Shown here: positions 39,668 to 47,484 of the stretch, one piece after another | Numbering within the stretch: the stretch's first letter is position 1 | How the letters are laid out: every line of letters starts with the position of its first letter | Source: an uncultured Xanthomonas sp. | GTDB lineage: Bacteria > Pseudomonadota > Gammaproteobacteria > Xanthomonadales > Xanthomonadaceae | Length of the DNA stretch: 64,000 nucleotides | Reading direction: 5' to 3' | NCBI GenBank assembly: GCA_943912265.1 | Contig: CALTTS010000003.1 | Span: forward strand, 124,001-188,000 | Position numbers and translations under genes: made by a program | The notes under the pieces: model-generated | Seen by the model: only the letters and a program-made list of their open reading frames with translations | Database searches by the model: none | Told to the model about the DNA's origin: nothing

Positions 39668-40225
39668 TCAGGCGCGCCCGCTATAGTCGGTGAGGTTGAA
39701 GATGTCCACGCCCAGGCGCGCGGCGGCGCTCTGCCAGCGCTGCTCCAGCGGCGTGTCGAACAGCAGCTCCGGGTCGGCCGGCACGGTCAGCCAGCTGTTC
39801 TCGCCGATCTCGAACTCCACCTGCCCCGCGCCCCAGCCGGCACAGCCCAGCGCCACCAGCGAATGGCCGGGCCCGCGCCCTTCGGCCATCGCCGCGAGAA
39901 TGTCGCGCGAGGTGGTCAGGTGCAGGTTGTCGCCGATGGCCAGGCTGGAATCCCAGTCGTCCCCGCCGTCGTGCAGCACGAAGCCGCGCTCGGCATGCAC
40001 CGGCCCGCCGGCCAGCACCGGGCGCGCGCGCAAGGCCTCGCCGTCGGCCGGAATGCCCATCTGCGCGAGCACCTCGCCCAGCGAGTATTCGGACAGGCGG
40101 TTGATCACGATGCCCATCGCGCCGTCCTCGTCGTGCTGGCAGACCAGAATCACGCTGCGCGCGAAATTCGGGTCGGCCAGCGCCGGCAGCGCGATCAGCA
40201 GGTGGTTGCTCAGATACCCGGACAT
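39668..40225 (-). CDS. algH: YqgE/AlgH family protein
   Basis: A 185-residue UPF0301 protein. Signature elements are LSNHLLIALPALADPNFARS, ILVCQHDEDGAMGIVINRL, PVLAGGPVHAERGFVLH and LVALGCAGWGAGQVEFEI. The biochemical role is unproven; in Pseudomonas it was linked to alginate regulation. A TAGAAT box lies exactly six bases before the ATG on the minus strand, suggesting a leaderless transcript. It is divergent from tag. Confidence 0.93.
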   Translation of the reverse strand: MSGYLSNHLLIALPALADPNFARSVILVCQHDEDGAMGIVINRLSEYSLGEVLAQMGIPADGEALRARPVLAGGPVHAERGFVLHDGGDDWDSSLAIGDNLHLTTSRDILAAMAEGRGPGHSLVALGCAGWGAGQVEFEIGENSWLTVPADPELLFDTPLEQRWQSAAARLGVDIFNLTDYSGRA

Positions 40226-40231
40226 GCGGCC

Positions 40232-40259
40232 ATTCTACTAGGGCCCGAGGCCCTAGACT
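40232..40259. promoter_or_regulatory. Overlapping divergent algH/tag promoters around a 19-bp palindrome
   Basis: The minus-strand -10 of algH (TAGAAT, complement of 40232-40237) abuts a perfect inverted repeat CTAGGGCC-CGA-GGCCCTAG at 40238-40256. The plus-strand -10 of tag (TAGACT, 40254-40259) overlaps its right end. Both start codons lie six bases from their -10 boxes. One bound protein could control both genes. Confidence 0.5.
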
Positions 40260-40265
40260 GTCGGC

Positions 40266-40823
40266 ATGAGCGGCTATTGCGACTTCGCGCCGGGCCACCC
40301 GGTCCACGGCGCCTACCACGACGGCGAATACGGCTACCCGCAGCGCGACGAAGCCGGGCTGTTCGAGCGGCTGGTGCTGGAGATCAACCAGGCCGGGCTG
40401 AGCTGGGAGACGATCCTGAAGAAGCGCGCCGGCTTCCGGGCCGCCTATTCCGGCTTCGACGTGGATGCGGTGGCGGCCTATGGCGACGCCGACGTCGCCC
40501 GGCTGCTGGCCGACCCGGGCATCATCCGCAATCGCCTCAAGATCGCCGCGGCGATCCACAATGCCCGGGTCATAGTCGGCCTGCGCGATTCGCACGGCGG
40601 CTTCGCCGCCTGGCTGGACGCGCACCACCCGCTCGACAAGGCCGGCTGGGTGAAGCTGTTCAAGCGCACCTTCCGCTTCACCGGCGGCGAGATCACCGGC
40701 GAGTTCCTGATGAGCCTGGGCTACCTGCCCGGCGCGCACCGCCCGGATTGCCCGGCCTACGCGCGCATCGCGGCGCTGGCGCCGCCGTGGATGCGGGGGC
40801 CGGCCGCTCAGACGCCCATGTAG
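40266..40823 (+). CDS. tag: DNA-3-methyladenine glycosylase I
   Basis: A 185-residue Tag enzyme that removes 3-methyladenine from DNA in base excision repair. Zinc ligands of the family are visible: Cys5 near the N-terminus, His18 in YHDGEYGYP, and the late His and Cys in GAHRPDCPAY. The helix-hairpin-helix region includes SWETILKKRAGFRAAY and the catalytic-pocket Glu in LEINQAGLSW. The last 16 bp overlap the convergent YitT gene. Confidence 0.93.
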   Translation: MSGYCDFAPGHPVHGAYHDGEYGYPQRDEAGLFERLVLEINQAGLSWETILKKRAGFRAAYSGFDVDAVAAYGDADVARLLADPGIIRNRLKIAAAIHNARVIVGLRDSHGGFAAWLDAHHPLDKAGWVKLFKRTFRFTGGEITGEFLMSLGYLPGAHRPDCPAYARIAALAPPWMRGPAAQTPM

Positions 40824-41566
40824 CGGTTGGGCCGGTGGTTGAACATCAGCACCAGGCTCAGCAGCGCGGCGCCGAGCGCCGACCAGGCCACCTTGGCCGG
40901 GCTGAGCACGAAGAACGCGGCCACCATCAGCATCGCGTCGAAGCTCATCTGCACCGCGCCGGCGCTGATGCCGCGGTCGCGCTGCAGGTACACGGCCAGG
41001 ATGCCGATGCCGCCGAGGCTGGCGTGGTGGCGGATGAAGAACAGGATGCCCAGCCCCACCAGCGCGCCGCCGACCAGGGCCGAATACAGCGGCGTCATGT
41101 GCGAATAGTCGGCCCAGCGCGGCAGCAGGTCGGTCAGCAGGCCGCAGGCGCCGACCGCGACGAAGGTCTTCAGGGTGAATTCCCAGCCCATCTGCCGCAC
41201 CGACAGCCAGTAGAAAGGCATGTTCAGCACGATGAAGGCCAGGCCGAAGTTCCAGCCCGTGGCGTAGTGCAGCAGGAAGGCCACCCCGGCGATGCCGCCG
41301 ATCATGATGCCGCCCTTGGCGAACACCGCCAGCCCCAGCGATGACACCAGCGTGGCCAGCAGCATGCCCTGCACGTCCTCGGCCACCGAATGCTGGAAGC
41401 GCGGGTCTTTCTGGTGCGGCAGCCCGGCCGAAGGCGCCGGCGGCGTGATCGGGCCGGACGTGACGGGGCCGGAATCGGCCACGGACGCGGCTTCCGGGGG
41501 AACGGCGGGATGGGAGGACTTCACGGCGGGACGGCGACGGCGTGGGGTCCGGTTATTAGACACCAT
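40808..41566 (-). CDS. YitT family membrane protein
   Basis: A 252-residue protein. A long Pro/Ser-rich N-terminal tail (about 55 residues, basic at the start) precedes a DUF161/YitT membrane domain with five or six helices: GMLLATLVSSLGLAVFAKGG, IGGIAGVAFLLHYATGW, LNMPFYWLSVRQMGWEFTLK and FFIRHHASLGGIGILAVYLQ. Transport of small anions or drugs has been suggested for the family, with no firm function. The domain seems slightly shorter than Bacillus YitT because the C-terminal DUF2179 domain is missing. Confidence 0.85.
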   Translation of the reverse strand: MVSNNRTPRRRRPAVKSSHPAVPPEAASVADSGPVTSGPITPPAPSAGLPHQKDPRFQHSVAEDVQGMLLATLVSSLGLAVFAKGGIMIGGIAGVAFLLHYATGWNFGLAFIVLNMPFYWLSVRQMGWEFTLKTFVAVGACGLLTDLLPRWADYSHMTPLYSALVGGALVGLGILFFIRHHASLGGIGILAVYLQRDRGISAGAVQMSFDAMLMVAAFFVLSPAKVAWSALGAALLSLVLMFNHRPNRYMGV

Positions 41567-41685
41567 CGGGCGACATGGTTGCGTGAGCAACTTCGCCCGC
41601 GCGGGCCGCCGCCAGCGACTCCCACGCGCGGCGGCGGGCCGTGTCCGGCCGCCGGAATCCCGCGCCGCCGCCGTGCGTGCCGGGC

Positions 41686-42816
41686 TCAGCGCACCTCGGA
41701 GATGCCCACCCCGTCCAGGCCCTGCGCCAGGGTCTGCGCATTGCCGCCCTGGGCCAGCTTGATGCGCAGGCGCACCTCGTTCTGCGAGTCGGCGAAACGC
41801 AGCGCATCCTCGTAGCTGATCTCGCCGGCCTGGTACAGGTCGAACAGGCTCTGGTCGAAGGTCTTCATCCCGAGCTGGGTGGACTCCTTCATCACGTCCT
41901 TGAGCTTGTGGATCTCGCCGTCGCGGATGTAGTCCTGCACCAGCGGCGTACCCAGCAGCACCTCCAGCGCGGCGCGGCGGGCCTTGCCGTCCGGCGTGGG
42001 CACCAGCTGCTGGGCGACGATGCCCTTGAGGTTGAGCGACAGGTCCATCAGCAGCTGGCTGCGCCGGTCCTCGGGGAAGAAATTGATCATGCGGTCCATC
42101 GCCTGGTTGGCGTTGTTGGCGTGCAGCGTGCACAGCACCAGGTGGCCGGTCTCGGCGAAGGCGATGGCGTGGTCCATCGTCTCGCGGGTGCGCACCTCGC
42201 CGATCATGATCACGTCCGGCGCCTGGCGCAGGGTGTTCTTCAGTGCGTTGTCCCAGCTGTCGGTGTCCACCCCGACCTCGCGCTGGGTGACGATGCAGCC
42301 CTCGTGCCGGTGCACGAACTCGATCGGGTCCTCGATGGTGATGATGTGGCCGGTCGAGTTCTGGTTGCGGTAGCCGATCATCGAGGCCAGCGAGGTCGAC
42401 TTGCCGGTGCCGGTGGCACCGACGAACAGCACGATGCCGCGCTTGGTCATCGCCAGCTGGCGGATCACCGGCGGCAGGCCCAGCTCCTCGATGGTCGGAA
42501 TCTTGGTCTCGATCCGGCGCAGCACCATGCCCACCTGGTTGCGCTGGAAGAAGCAGCTGACGCGGAAGCGGCCGACGTTGGCCACGCCGATGGCGAAGTT
42601 GCACTCGTGGGTCTTCTCGAACTCCTCGCGCTGGGCCGGCGTCATCACGTTCAGCACCAGCTCGCGGCTCTGCTGCGGCGTCAGCGGGGTCTGCGTGATC
42701 GGCGCGATGCGGCCGTTGACCTTCATCGATGGCGGCATGCCCGCCGTGATGAACAGGTCCGAGGCCTTCTGGTGCGCCATCAGCTTGAGGAAGGAAGTGA
42801 AATCGATGGTGCTCAT
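41686..42816 (-). CDS. pilU: Type IV pilus retraction ATPase PilU
   Basis: A 376-residue secretion-type ATPase, the accessory retraction motor for type IV pili. It has the Walker A FVGATGTGKSTSLASMIGY, the Asp box IITIEDPIEFVHRHEGC, Walker B DVIMIGEVRTRETMDHAIAF and the His box ETGHLVLCTLHANNANQA. The C-terminal SQNEVRLRIKL region is typical of PilU and separates it from PilT. It follows pilT on the same strand, 91 bp apart. Confidence 0.94.
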   Translation of the reverse strand: MSTIDFTSFLKLMAHQKASDLFITAGMPPSMKVNGRIAPITQTPLTPQQSRELVLNVMTPAQREEFEKTHECNFAIGVANVGRFRVSCFFQRNQVGMVLRRIETKIPTIEELGLPPVIRQLAMTKRGIVLFVGATGTGKSTSLASMIGYRNQNSTGHIITIEDPIEFVHRHEGCIVTQREVGVDTDSWDNALKNTLRQAPDVIMIGEVRTRETMDHAIAFAETGHLVLCTLHANNANQAMDRMINFFPEDRRSQLLMDLSLNLKGIVAQQLVPTPDGKARRAALEVLLGTPLVQDYIRDGEIHKLKDVMKESTQLGMKTFDQSLFDLYQAGEISYEDALRFADSQNEVRLRIKLAQGGNAQTLAQGLDGVGISEVR

Positions 42817-42907
42817 CGGCGGTTCTCCGGTCTGCCTGGGCCGTGCGCGGCGCCGCGCGCCCCGCCGGATGCGTCGTGGACGGGGCCAGCCCCGCCCGCG
42901 TCCTGCC

Positions 42908-43945
42908 TCACTCGAACAAACGCTTGTCCTTGGCGTACTCGCGCGCCTGCTGGCGCGTGACCAGGCTGCGCTTGACCAGATCCTGCAGGTTCTGGTCCAG
43001 CGTCTGCATGCCGAACTGCTGGCCGGTCTGGATCGACGAATACATCTGCGCCACCTTGTCCTCGCGGATCAGGTTGCGGATGGCCGGGGTGGCCACCATG
43101 ATCTCGTGCGAGGCCACGCGGCCGCCGCCGACGCGCTTGAGCAGCGCCTGCGAGATCACCGCGCGCAGCGATTCGGACAGCATCGAACGCACCATCGGCT
43201 TCTCGCCGGCCGGGAACACGTCGATGATGCGGTCGATGGTCTTGGCCGCCGAGCTGGTGTGCAGCGTGCCGAACACCAGGTGGCCGGTTTCCGCCGCGGT
43301 CAATGCCAGGCGGATGGTTTCCAGGTCGCGCAGCTCGCCCACCAGAATGTAGTCCGGGTCCTCGCGCAGCGCCGAGCGCAGGGCCTCGTTGAAGCCGTGG
43401 GTGTCGCGGTGCACCTCGCGCTGGTTGATCAGGCACTTCTGCGAGGTGTGGACGAATTCGATCGGGTCCTCGACGGTGAGGATGTGGCCGTATTCGTTCT
43501 TGTTGATGTGGTCCACCATCGCCGCCAGCGTGGTCGACTTGCCCGAACCGGTCGGCCCGGTCACCAGGATCAGGCCCTGCGGCTGGTCGATCAGCTCGCG
43601 GAACACCGGCGGGCAGGCCAGCTCGTCCAGGGTCAGCACCTCGGACGGAATGGTGCGGAACACCGCGCCGGCGCCGCGGTTCTGGTTGAACGCGTTGACG
43701 CGGAAGCGCGCCAGGCCGGGGATCTCGAAGGAGAAGTCGACCTCGAGGAACTCCTCGTAGTCGCGGCGCTGCTTGTCGGACATGATGTCGTAGATCAGCG
43801 CGTGCACCTGCTTGTGGTCCAGCGCCGGGATGTTGATGCGGCGCACGTCGCCGTCCACGCGGATCATCGGCGGCAGCCCTGCGGACAGGTGCAGGTCCGA
43901 CGCCTTGTTCTTGACCGAAAACGCCAGCAGCTCGGCGATGTCCAT
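42908..43945 (-). CDS. pilT: Type IV pilus twitching motility ATPase PilT
   Basis: A 345-residue hexameric ATPase that depolymerises pili for twitching. It has LLAFSVKNKASDLHLSAG, Walker A GPTGSGKSTTLAAMVDHIN, the Asp box ILTVEDPIEFVH, Walker B DPDYILVGELRDLETIRLAL, the His box GHLVFGTLHTSSAAKTIDR and the retraction motif AIRNLIREDK. An excellent ribosome site (AGGGGAG) precedes the ATG. It is divergent from yggS. Confidence 0.96.
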   Translation of the reverse strand: MDIAELLAFSVKNKASDLHLSAGLPPMIRVDGDVRRINIPALDHKQVHALIYDIMSDKQRRDYEEFLEVDFSFEIPGLARFRVNAFNQNRGAGAVFRTIPSEVLTLDELACPPVFRELIDQPQGLILVTGPTGSGKSTTLAAMVDHINKNEYGHILTVEDPIEFVHTSQKCLINQREVHRDTHGFNEALRSALREDPDYILVGELRDLETIRLALTAAETGHLVFGTLHTSSAAKTIDRIIDVFPAGEKPMVRSMLSESLRAVISQALLKRVGGGRVASHEIMVATPAIRNLIREDKVAQMYSSIQTGQQFGMQTLDQNLQDLVKRSLVTRQQAREYAKDKRLFE

Positions 43946-44038
43946 GCTGCACTCCCCTGGAACTCTGCGAAAGTGGAATCCCTGACCGGCTGGTCGCGGC
44001 CGTGACGGCGCGACTGGATGAATCCGGCCCCCGGCGGC

Positions 44039-44046
44039 AGTATAGC
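44039..44046. promoter_or_regulatory. Shared -10 region of divergent pilT and yggS
   Basis: The sequence AGTATAGC reads TATACT on the minus strand (toward pilT, 94 bp from its ATG) and TATAGC on the plus strand (toward yggS, 29 bp from its GTG). Both are plausible -10 hexamers. The -35 boxes are unclear. Confidence 0.35.
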
Positions 44047-44074
44047 CACCCTCCGCACAGCGTAACCGGCCATC

Positions 44075-44761
44075 GTGAGAGACACCGCCCTGCCCCAGAT
44101 CCTGCAGCGCGCAGCTGCGTCCGCCCAAGCGGCCGGTCGCCCGGAAGCGCGCCTGCTGGCTGTGTCCAAGACCCAGCCGGCCGACGCCGTGGCTGCGCTG
44201 GCGGCACAGGGGCAACGCGCCTTCGGCGAAAACTACGTGCAGGAAGCGGCCGCCAAGATCGCCGCGCTGGCCCCGCTCGGGCTGGAATGGCACCTGATCG
44301 GCCACCTGCAGTCCAACAAGGCCGACATCGCCGCGCGCCTGTTCGACTGGGTGCAGACCGTGGACCGGCCCAAACTGGTGGCAGCGCTCGCCCGCCACCG
44401 CCCCGCCGCGCTGCCGCCGCTGAACGTGCTGGTGCAGGTCAACATCGACGACGAAGGCAGCAAGAGCGGCTGCGCGCCCGCCGACATCGACGCCCTGGCC
44501 GCTGCCGTCGCCGCCGAACCGCGCCTGCGCCTGCGCGGGCTGATGGCCATCCCGGCGCCCTTCCCCGACGAGGCGCCGCGCCGCGCCGCCTTCCGCCGCA
44601 TGCGCGCCCTGTTCGATGCGCTGGCCGCGCGCCATCCGGGCATCGACACGCTGTCGATGGGCATGAGCGGCGATTTCGAACTGGCCATCGCCGAGGGCGC
44701 GACGATGGTGCGCGTAGGCACCGCGCTGTTCGGCGCCCGGCCGCCCAAACCCGAAGCCTGA
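44075..44761 (+). CDS. yggS: YggS family PLP homeostasis protein
   Basis: A 228-residue PLP-binding TIM-barrel protein that buffers free pyridoxal phosphate. The Lys that binds PLP is in LLAVSKTQPADAV. Other motifs are FGENYVQEAAAKI, EWHLIGHLQSNKA, VQVNIDDEGSKSGC, GLMAIPAP and the phosphate site LSMGMSGDFELAIAEGATMVRVG. GTG 44075 gives the family length. It is followed by proC after 55 bp, a classic pair next to pilT. Confidence 0.94.
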   Translation: MRDTALPQILQRAAASAQAAGRPEARLLAVSKTQPADAVAALAAQGQRAFGENYVQEAAAKIAALAPLGLEWHLIGHLQSNKADIAARLFDWVQTVDRPKLVAALARHRPAALPPLNVLVQVNIDDEGSKSGCAPADIDALAAAVAAEPRLRLRGLMAIPAPFPDEAPRRAAFRRMRALFDALAARHPGIDTLSMGMSGDFELAIAEGATMVRVGTALFGARPPKPEA

Positions 44762-44816
44762 CCGGTCCGTTTCGACACCCGGCCGGCCCCTTTCCTCGTC
44801 TCGCCCAAGGCACGCC

Positions 44817-45659
44817 ATGAGCACGCATTCCCCCGTCCCCGCGCCCGTCATCGCCTTCATCGGCGGCGGCAACATGGCACGCAGCCTGATCGGCGGGCTG
44901 ATCGCGCGCGGCACCGCGCCCGGCAGCATCCGCGTGACCAATCCCGGCGCGGACAAGCGCGACGCCTTGCACCGCGACTTCGGCGTGGCCACCTTCGCCA
45001 GCGCGGAAGAAGCCGTGGATGGCGCGGACGTCTGGCTGTTCGCGGTCAAACCGCAGGTCATCCGTGGCGTCTGCCAGACGCTGGCGCCTCTTGCCTCGAC
45101 GCAATCGCCGCTGCTGGTGTCGATTGCCGCCGGCATCACCACCGCGCAAGTGCGGCGCTGGCTCGGCATGCCGGACGCGCGCGTGGTGCGGGCGATGCCC
45201 AATACCCCGTCCCTGCTCGGCGCCGGCGTCACCGGCCTGTATGCCGATGCCGCCCTGCCCGCCGTGCTGCGCGAGCAGGCACAGTCCGTACTCGATGCCG
45301 CCGGCCAGACCGTGTGGCTCGACGACGAGGCTTCGATGGATGCGGTGACCGCCGTTTCCGGCAGCGGCCCCGCCTACGCCTTCCTGCTGGCCGAAGCGAT
45401 GGAAGCCGCCGCCAGCGCCGAGGGTCTGCCCGCCGATGCCGCGCGCACGCTGGTGGTGCAGACGCTGCTCGGCGCGGCACGGATGCTGGCCGAATCCGGC
45501 GAATCGGCCGCCGAACTGCGCCGCCGCGTCACCTCGCCCAATGGCACCACACAAGCGGCCATCGAGACGTTCCAACGCGGCGGATTCGAGGCACTGACCG
45601 CCGCCGCCATCCATGCCGCCCGGGTGCGCGGCGCGGAACTTTCCTCCGCCAACGACTGA
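44817..45659 (+). CDS. proC: Pyrroline-5-carboxylate reductase
   Basis: A 280-residue reductase for the last step of proline synthesis. The NAD(P) fold begins IAFIGGGNMARSLIGGLIA. Other motifs are LFAVKPQVI, SIAAGITTAQVRRWLG, VVRAMPNTPSLLGAGVTGL, and the C-terminal AVSGSGPAYAFLLAEAMEAA with RVTSPNGTTQAAIETF. It is typical in all respects and forms an operon with yggS. Confidence 0.95.
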   Translation: MSTHSPVPAPVIAFIGGGNMARSLIGGLIARGTAPGSIRVTNPGADKRDALHRDFGVATFASAEEAVDGADVWLFAVKPQVIRGVCQTLAPLASTQSPLLVSIAAGITTAQVRRWLGMPDARVVRAMPNTPSLLGAGVTGLYADAALPAVLREQAQSVLDAAGQTVWLDDEASMDAVTAVSGSGPAYAFLLAEAMEAAASAEGLPADAARTLVVQTLLGAARMLAESGESAAELRRRVTSPNGTTQAAIETFQRGGFEALTAAAIHAARVRGAELSSAND

Positions 45660-45660
45660 A

Positions 45661-45689
45661 TCCCGGCATTGCATCGGCGAATGCCGGGA
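45661..45689 (+). terminator. Hairpin just after proC
   Basis: TCCCGGCATT (45661-45670) pairs perfectly with AATGCCGGGA (45680-45689) around a 9-base loop, starting two bases after the proC stop. There is no T-run, so it may act as a Rho-assisted or mRNA 3'-end hairpin. Confidence 0.5.
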
Positions 45690-45728
45690 AACCACCCGAG
45701 CCGCCATGTAATTCCCCATTCAGTTCGG

Positions 45729-45856
45729 CATAATGGCCTGGAAGCGGTGGGCATGCAGGAGACGGCGATTGCGATTTTCGCTGGCATGCCCACGCCGACT
45801 CCGGCCCTTCGGGGCGCCGTCGGCGATCGCATGGGAACCAACAGGGGATGCTTCGG
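45729..45856 (+). promoter_or_regulatory. Promoter and structured leader of the ABC ATPase gene
   Basis: CATAAT at 45729-45734 is a plausible -10. The following 120 bases contain a perfect 10-bp inverted repeat, GTGGGCATGC (45747-45756) with GCATGCCCAC (45784-45793), and then a small CCC-TTCG-GGG tetraloop hairpin near 45810. This leader is long for this compact genome. No known riboswitch class is recognised. Confidence 0.4.
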
Positions 45857-47305
45857 ATGCCACCAGTCGATGAATGCGCCATGCTGCTTGACGTGCGCGG
45901 CCTCGGCATCGGTTTTGGCCAGCGCGTGGTGCTGGCCGACATCGGCTTTGCCTTGCAAGGGTTGGGAATCGTCGTCCTGATGGGGCCGGGCGGTACCGGC
46001 AAGTCCACGTTGCTGCACTATCTGGCGGGCTCGCCCAGTTCGTCGCGTCAGCGCAGTTGGGGCGATGTGGATTACCTCGGCCATCCACTCGGGCACGCCG
46101 ATGCCTTTCCGGCACTGGTGCAGCAGCAGGCGCGCGATCTCGGCCTGCGCCTGTTCGACAGCATTTCCGCAGGCATGCGCGGCAAGCACACCGGCACCAT
46201 CGGCGAACTGCGCGAGGTCGTCGCCGCCCGGCTCGGCGAACTGGCGCTGGAACGGCTGATCCCGCAACTGGACAAGGTGGTGGTGGACCTGCCACCGGCA
46301 CAGGTGCGACTGGCCGGCATCCTGCGCAATGCCTTCACCGATGCGCCGCTGCTGATGATCGACGAACCGACCACCGGCCTGGCCGCGCAGGATGCCGACG
46401 AAGTGCTGGACGTGATCGAACGCCTCGCCATCGGCCGCAGTTGTCTGGTCACCCTGCACAACCAGATGCAGGCGCGGCGCATCGCCCGTCGCGTCATCCT
46501 GATTGCCGGCGGCCGCGTGCAGGCCGATGCACCGGCCGCCGAATTTTTCGCCAACCCGGACGGCAACCCGGTGCTGGCGCAATTCCTGCGTACCGGCAGC
46601 TGCTACGTGCCGGCACCGGATGCACAGGCCGAGCAACTGGACGAAGACGCCGCCCCGCCGCCGCCACTGCCCGCTGCCGCCCGCCTCGAACCGGCACAGG
46701 CCGAAGAACCCCCCCCCCGTTCCCGAACCCGCAGCGGCTCCCCGAGAAACGGCGACGCCGATGCCGCTTCCCACAAGCACCGAAGCCCCGTCACCGGCCG
46801 AGCTTGCCGAATTGCTGCCCACCGCCGCAGCAGCGGCGTCCATCGATGCCAACGTCCTGCCGGACAGCCGTGGCCCCACCGGTTTTCACTGGCTGGTGCC
46901 CGGCAAACTGGCCGGCTGCCCCAAGCCCGGCGTGGTGGCCCCGCTCGGCCACGACCTGACCCTGCTCAAGGGCATGGGCGTCACCCTGCTCATCAACCTG
47001 ACCGAACACGCCCCCGACGCCGATGCACTGCAACGGCACGGCCTCAAGTCCTTCCACATGCGCGTGGAAGACCGCCATGCCCCGCCGCTGCTGTGGACCA
47101 AGCTGCTGCTGGCGAAGATGGAAGCCTTCATGCGCAACGGCGAGGTACTGGCGGTGCACTGCCTGGCCGGCCTCGGCCGCACCGGCACCATCCTCGGCGC
47201 ATGGCTGGTGCGCGAAGGCCTGACCGCCGACGAAGCCCTGCGCCGCCTGCGCATGATCGACGCCGGCTTCGTCCAGACGCGCGAACAGGAAAACCTGCTG
47301 CATGA
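45857..47305 (+). CDS. ABC-type ATPase, frame-disrupted at a C10 run (coding part ends near 46720)
   Basis: The first 284 residues form an ABC ATPase: LGIGFGQRVVLADIGFALQG, Walker A GPGGTGKSTLLHYL, Q-loop LVQQQARDLG, Walker B APLLMIDEPTTGLAAQDADE and switch His LVTLHNQMQ. The signature motif is degenerate (LPPAQVRLAG in place of LSGGQ). No permease is nearby. After EAQAEE-type linker residues, a run of ten C shifts the frame; residues beyond it to the stop at 47305 are Arg/Pro-rich out-of-frame noise. With nine C the frame continues into the phosphatase at 46761-47342. ATG 45857 is chosen because AGGGG lies nine bases upstream; 45848 and 45881 are alternatives. Confidence 0.7.
   Translation: MPPVDECAMLLDVRGLGIGFGQRVVLADIGFALQGLGIVVLMGPGGTGKSTLLHYLAGSPSSSRQRSWGDVDYLGHPLGHADAFPALVQQQARDLGLRLFDSISAGMRGKHTGTIGELREVVAARLGELALERLIPQLDKVVVDLPPAQVRLAGILRNAFTDAPLLMIDEPTTGLAAQDADEVLDVIERLAIGRSCLVTLHNQMQARRIARRVILIAGGRVQADAPAAEFFANPDGNPVLAQFLRTGSCYVPAPDAQAEQLDEDAAPPPPLPAAARLEPAQAEEPPPRSRTRSGSPRNGDADAASHKHRSPVTGRACRIAAHRRSSGVHRCQRPAGQPWPHRFSLAGARQTGRLPQARRGGPARPRPDPAQGHGRHPAHQPDRTRPRRRCTATARPQVLPHARGRPPCPAAAVDQAAAGEDGSLHAQRRGTGGALPGRPRPHRHHPRRMAGARRPDRRRSPAPPAHDRRRLRPDARTGKPAA
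46709..46718 (+). other. C10 homopolymer at the ABC/phosphatase junction
   Basis: Ten consecutive C lie in the Pro/Ala-rich linker. Removing one joins the upstream frame (EAEEPPP side) to VPEPAAAPRETATP and the phosphatase without any stop. This is the only long homopolymer I noticed at a gene junction here. Confidence 0.8.
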
Positions 47306-47342
47306 ACTCGAAACCAATCTGTTGATCCGCGCCAGCAATTGA
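46761..47342 (+). CDS. Dual-specificity protein phosphatase domain (probably 3' part of the ABC fusion)
   Basis: From ATG 46761 this frame encodes 193 residues. A low-complexity lead (STEAPSPAELAELLPTAAAA) is followed by a cysteine-phosphatase domain: FHWLVPGKLAGCPKPG, LLINLTEHAP, MRVEDRHAPPL with the likely general-acid Asp, and the P-loop VHCLAGLGRTGTILGAWLV with Cys134 and Arg140 (CX5R). It should remove phosphate from Tyr/Ser/Thr or from phosphorylated polymers. It has no good ribosome site of its own, which favours expression as a fusion to the ABC ATPase upstream or by frameshifting. It ends within a 17-bp tandem duplication. Confidence 0.75.
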   Translation: MPLPTSTEAPSPAELAELLPTAAAAASIDANVLPDSRGPTGFHWLVPGKLAGCPKPGVVAPLGHDLTLLKGMGVTLLINLTEHAPDADALQRHGLKSFHMRVEDRHAPPLLWTKLLLAKMEAFMRNGEVLAVHCLAGLGRTGTILGAWLVREGLTADEALRRLRMIDAGFVQTREQENLLHELETNLLIRASN

Positions 47343-47355
47343 TCCGCGCCAGCAA
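47322..47355 (+). repeat. 17-bp tandem duplication at the end of the phosphatase gene
   Basis: TTGATCCGCGCCAGCAA occurs twice in direct succession (47322-47338 and 47339-47355), followed by another TTGA. The stop codon falls at the junction, and the C-terminal LLIRASN is the same with one or two copies. It looks like a recent slippage or replication duplication. Confidence 0.9.
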
Positions 47356-47484
47356 TTGAATGCCTTGCCGTCCATGTCCATCGCCCATGCGATGGACGAT
47401 CACCCCTCCCGAAGCGGCCGCGATGCGGAAAAGAACGACAGAAACCGCTTTTCACCTTGCCATCGATTCACCCCGGAGGAACCA

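Noticed and set aside
46719..47305. C-terminal 195 residues of the ABC frame as a new domain
   Set aside because: Arg/Pro/His-rich shadow of the phosphatase, which lies in the next frame with clear motifs.
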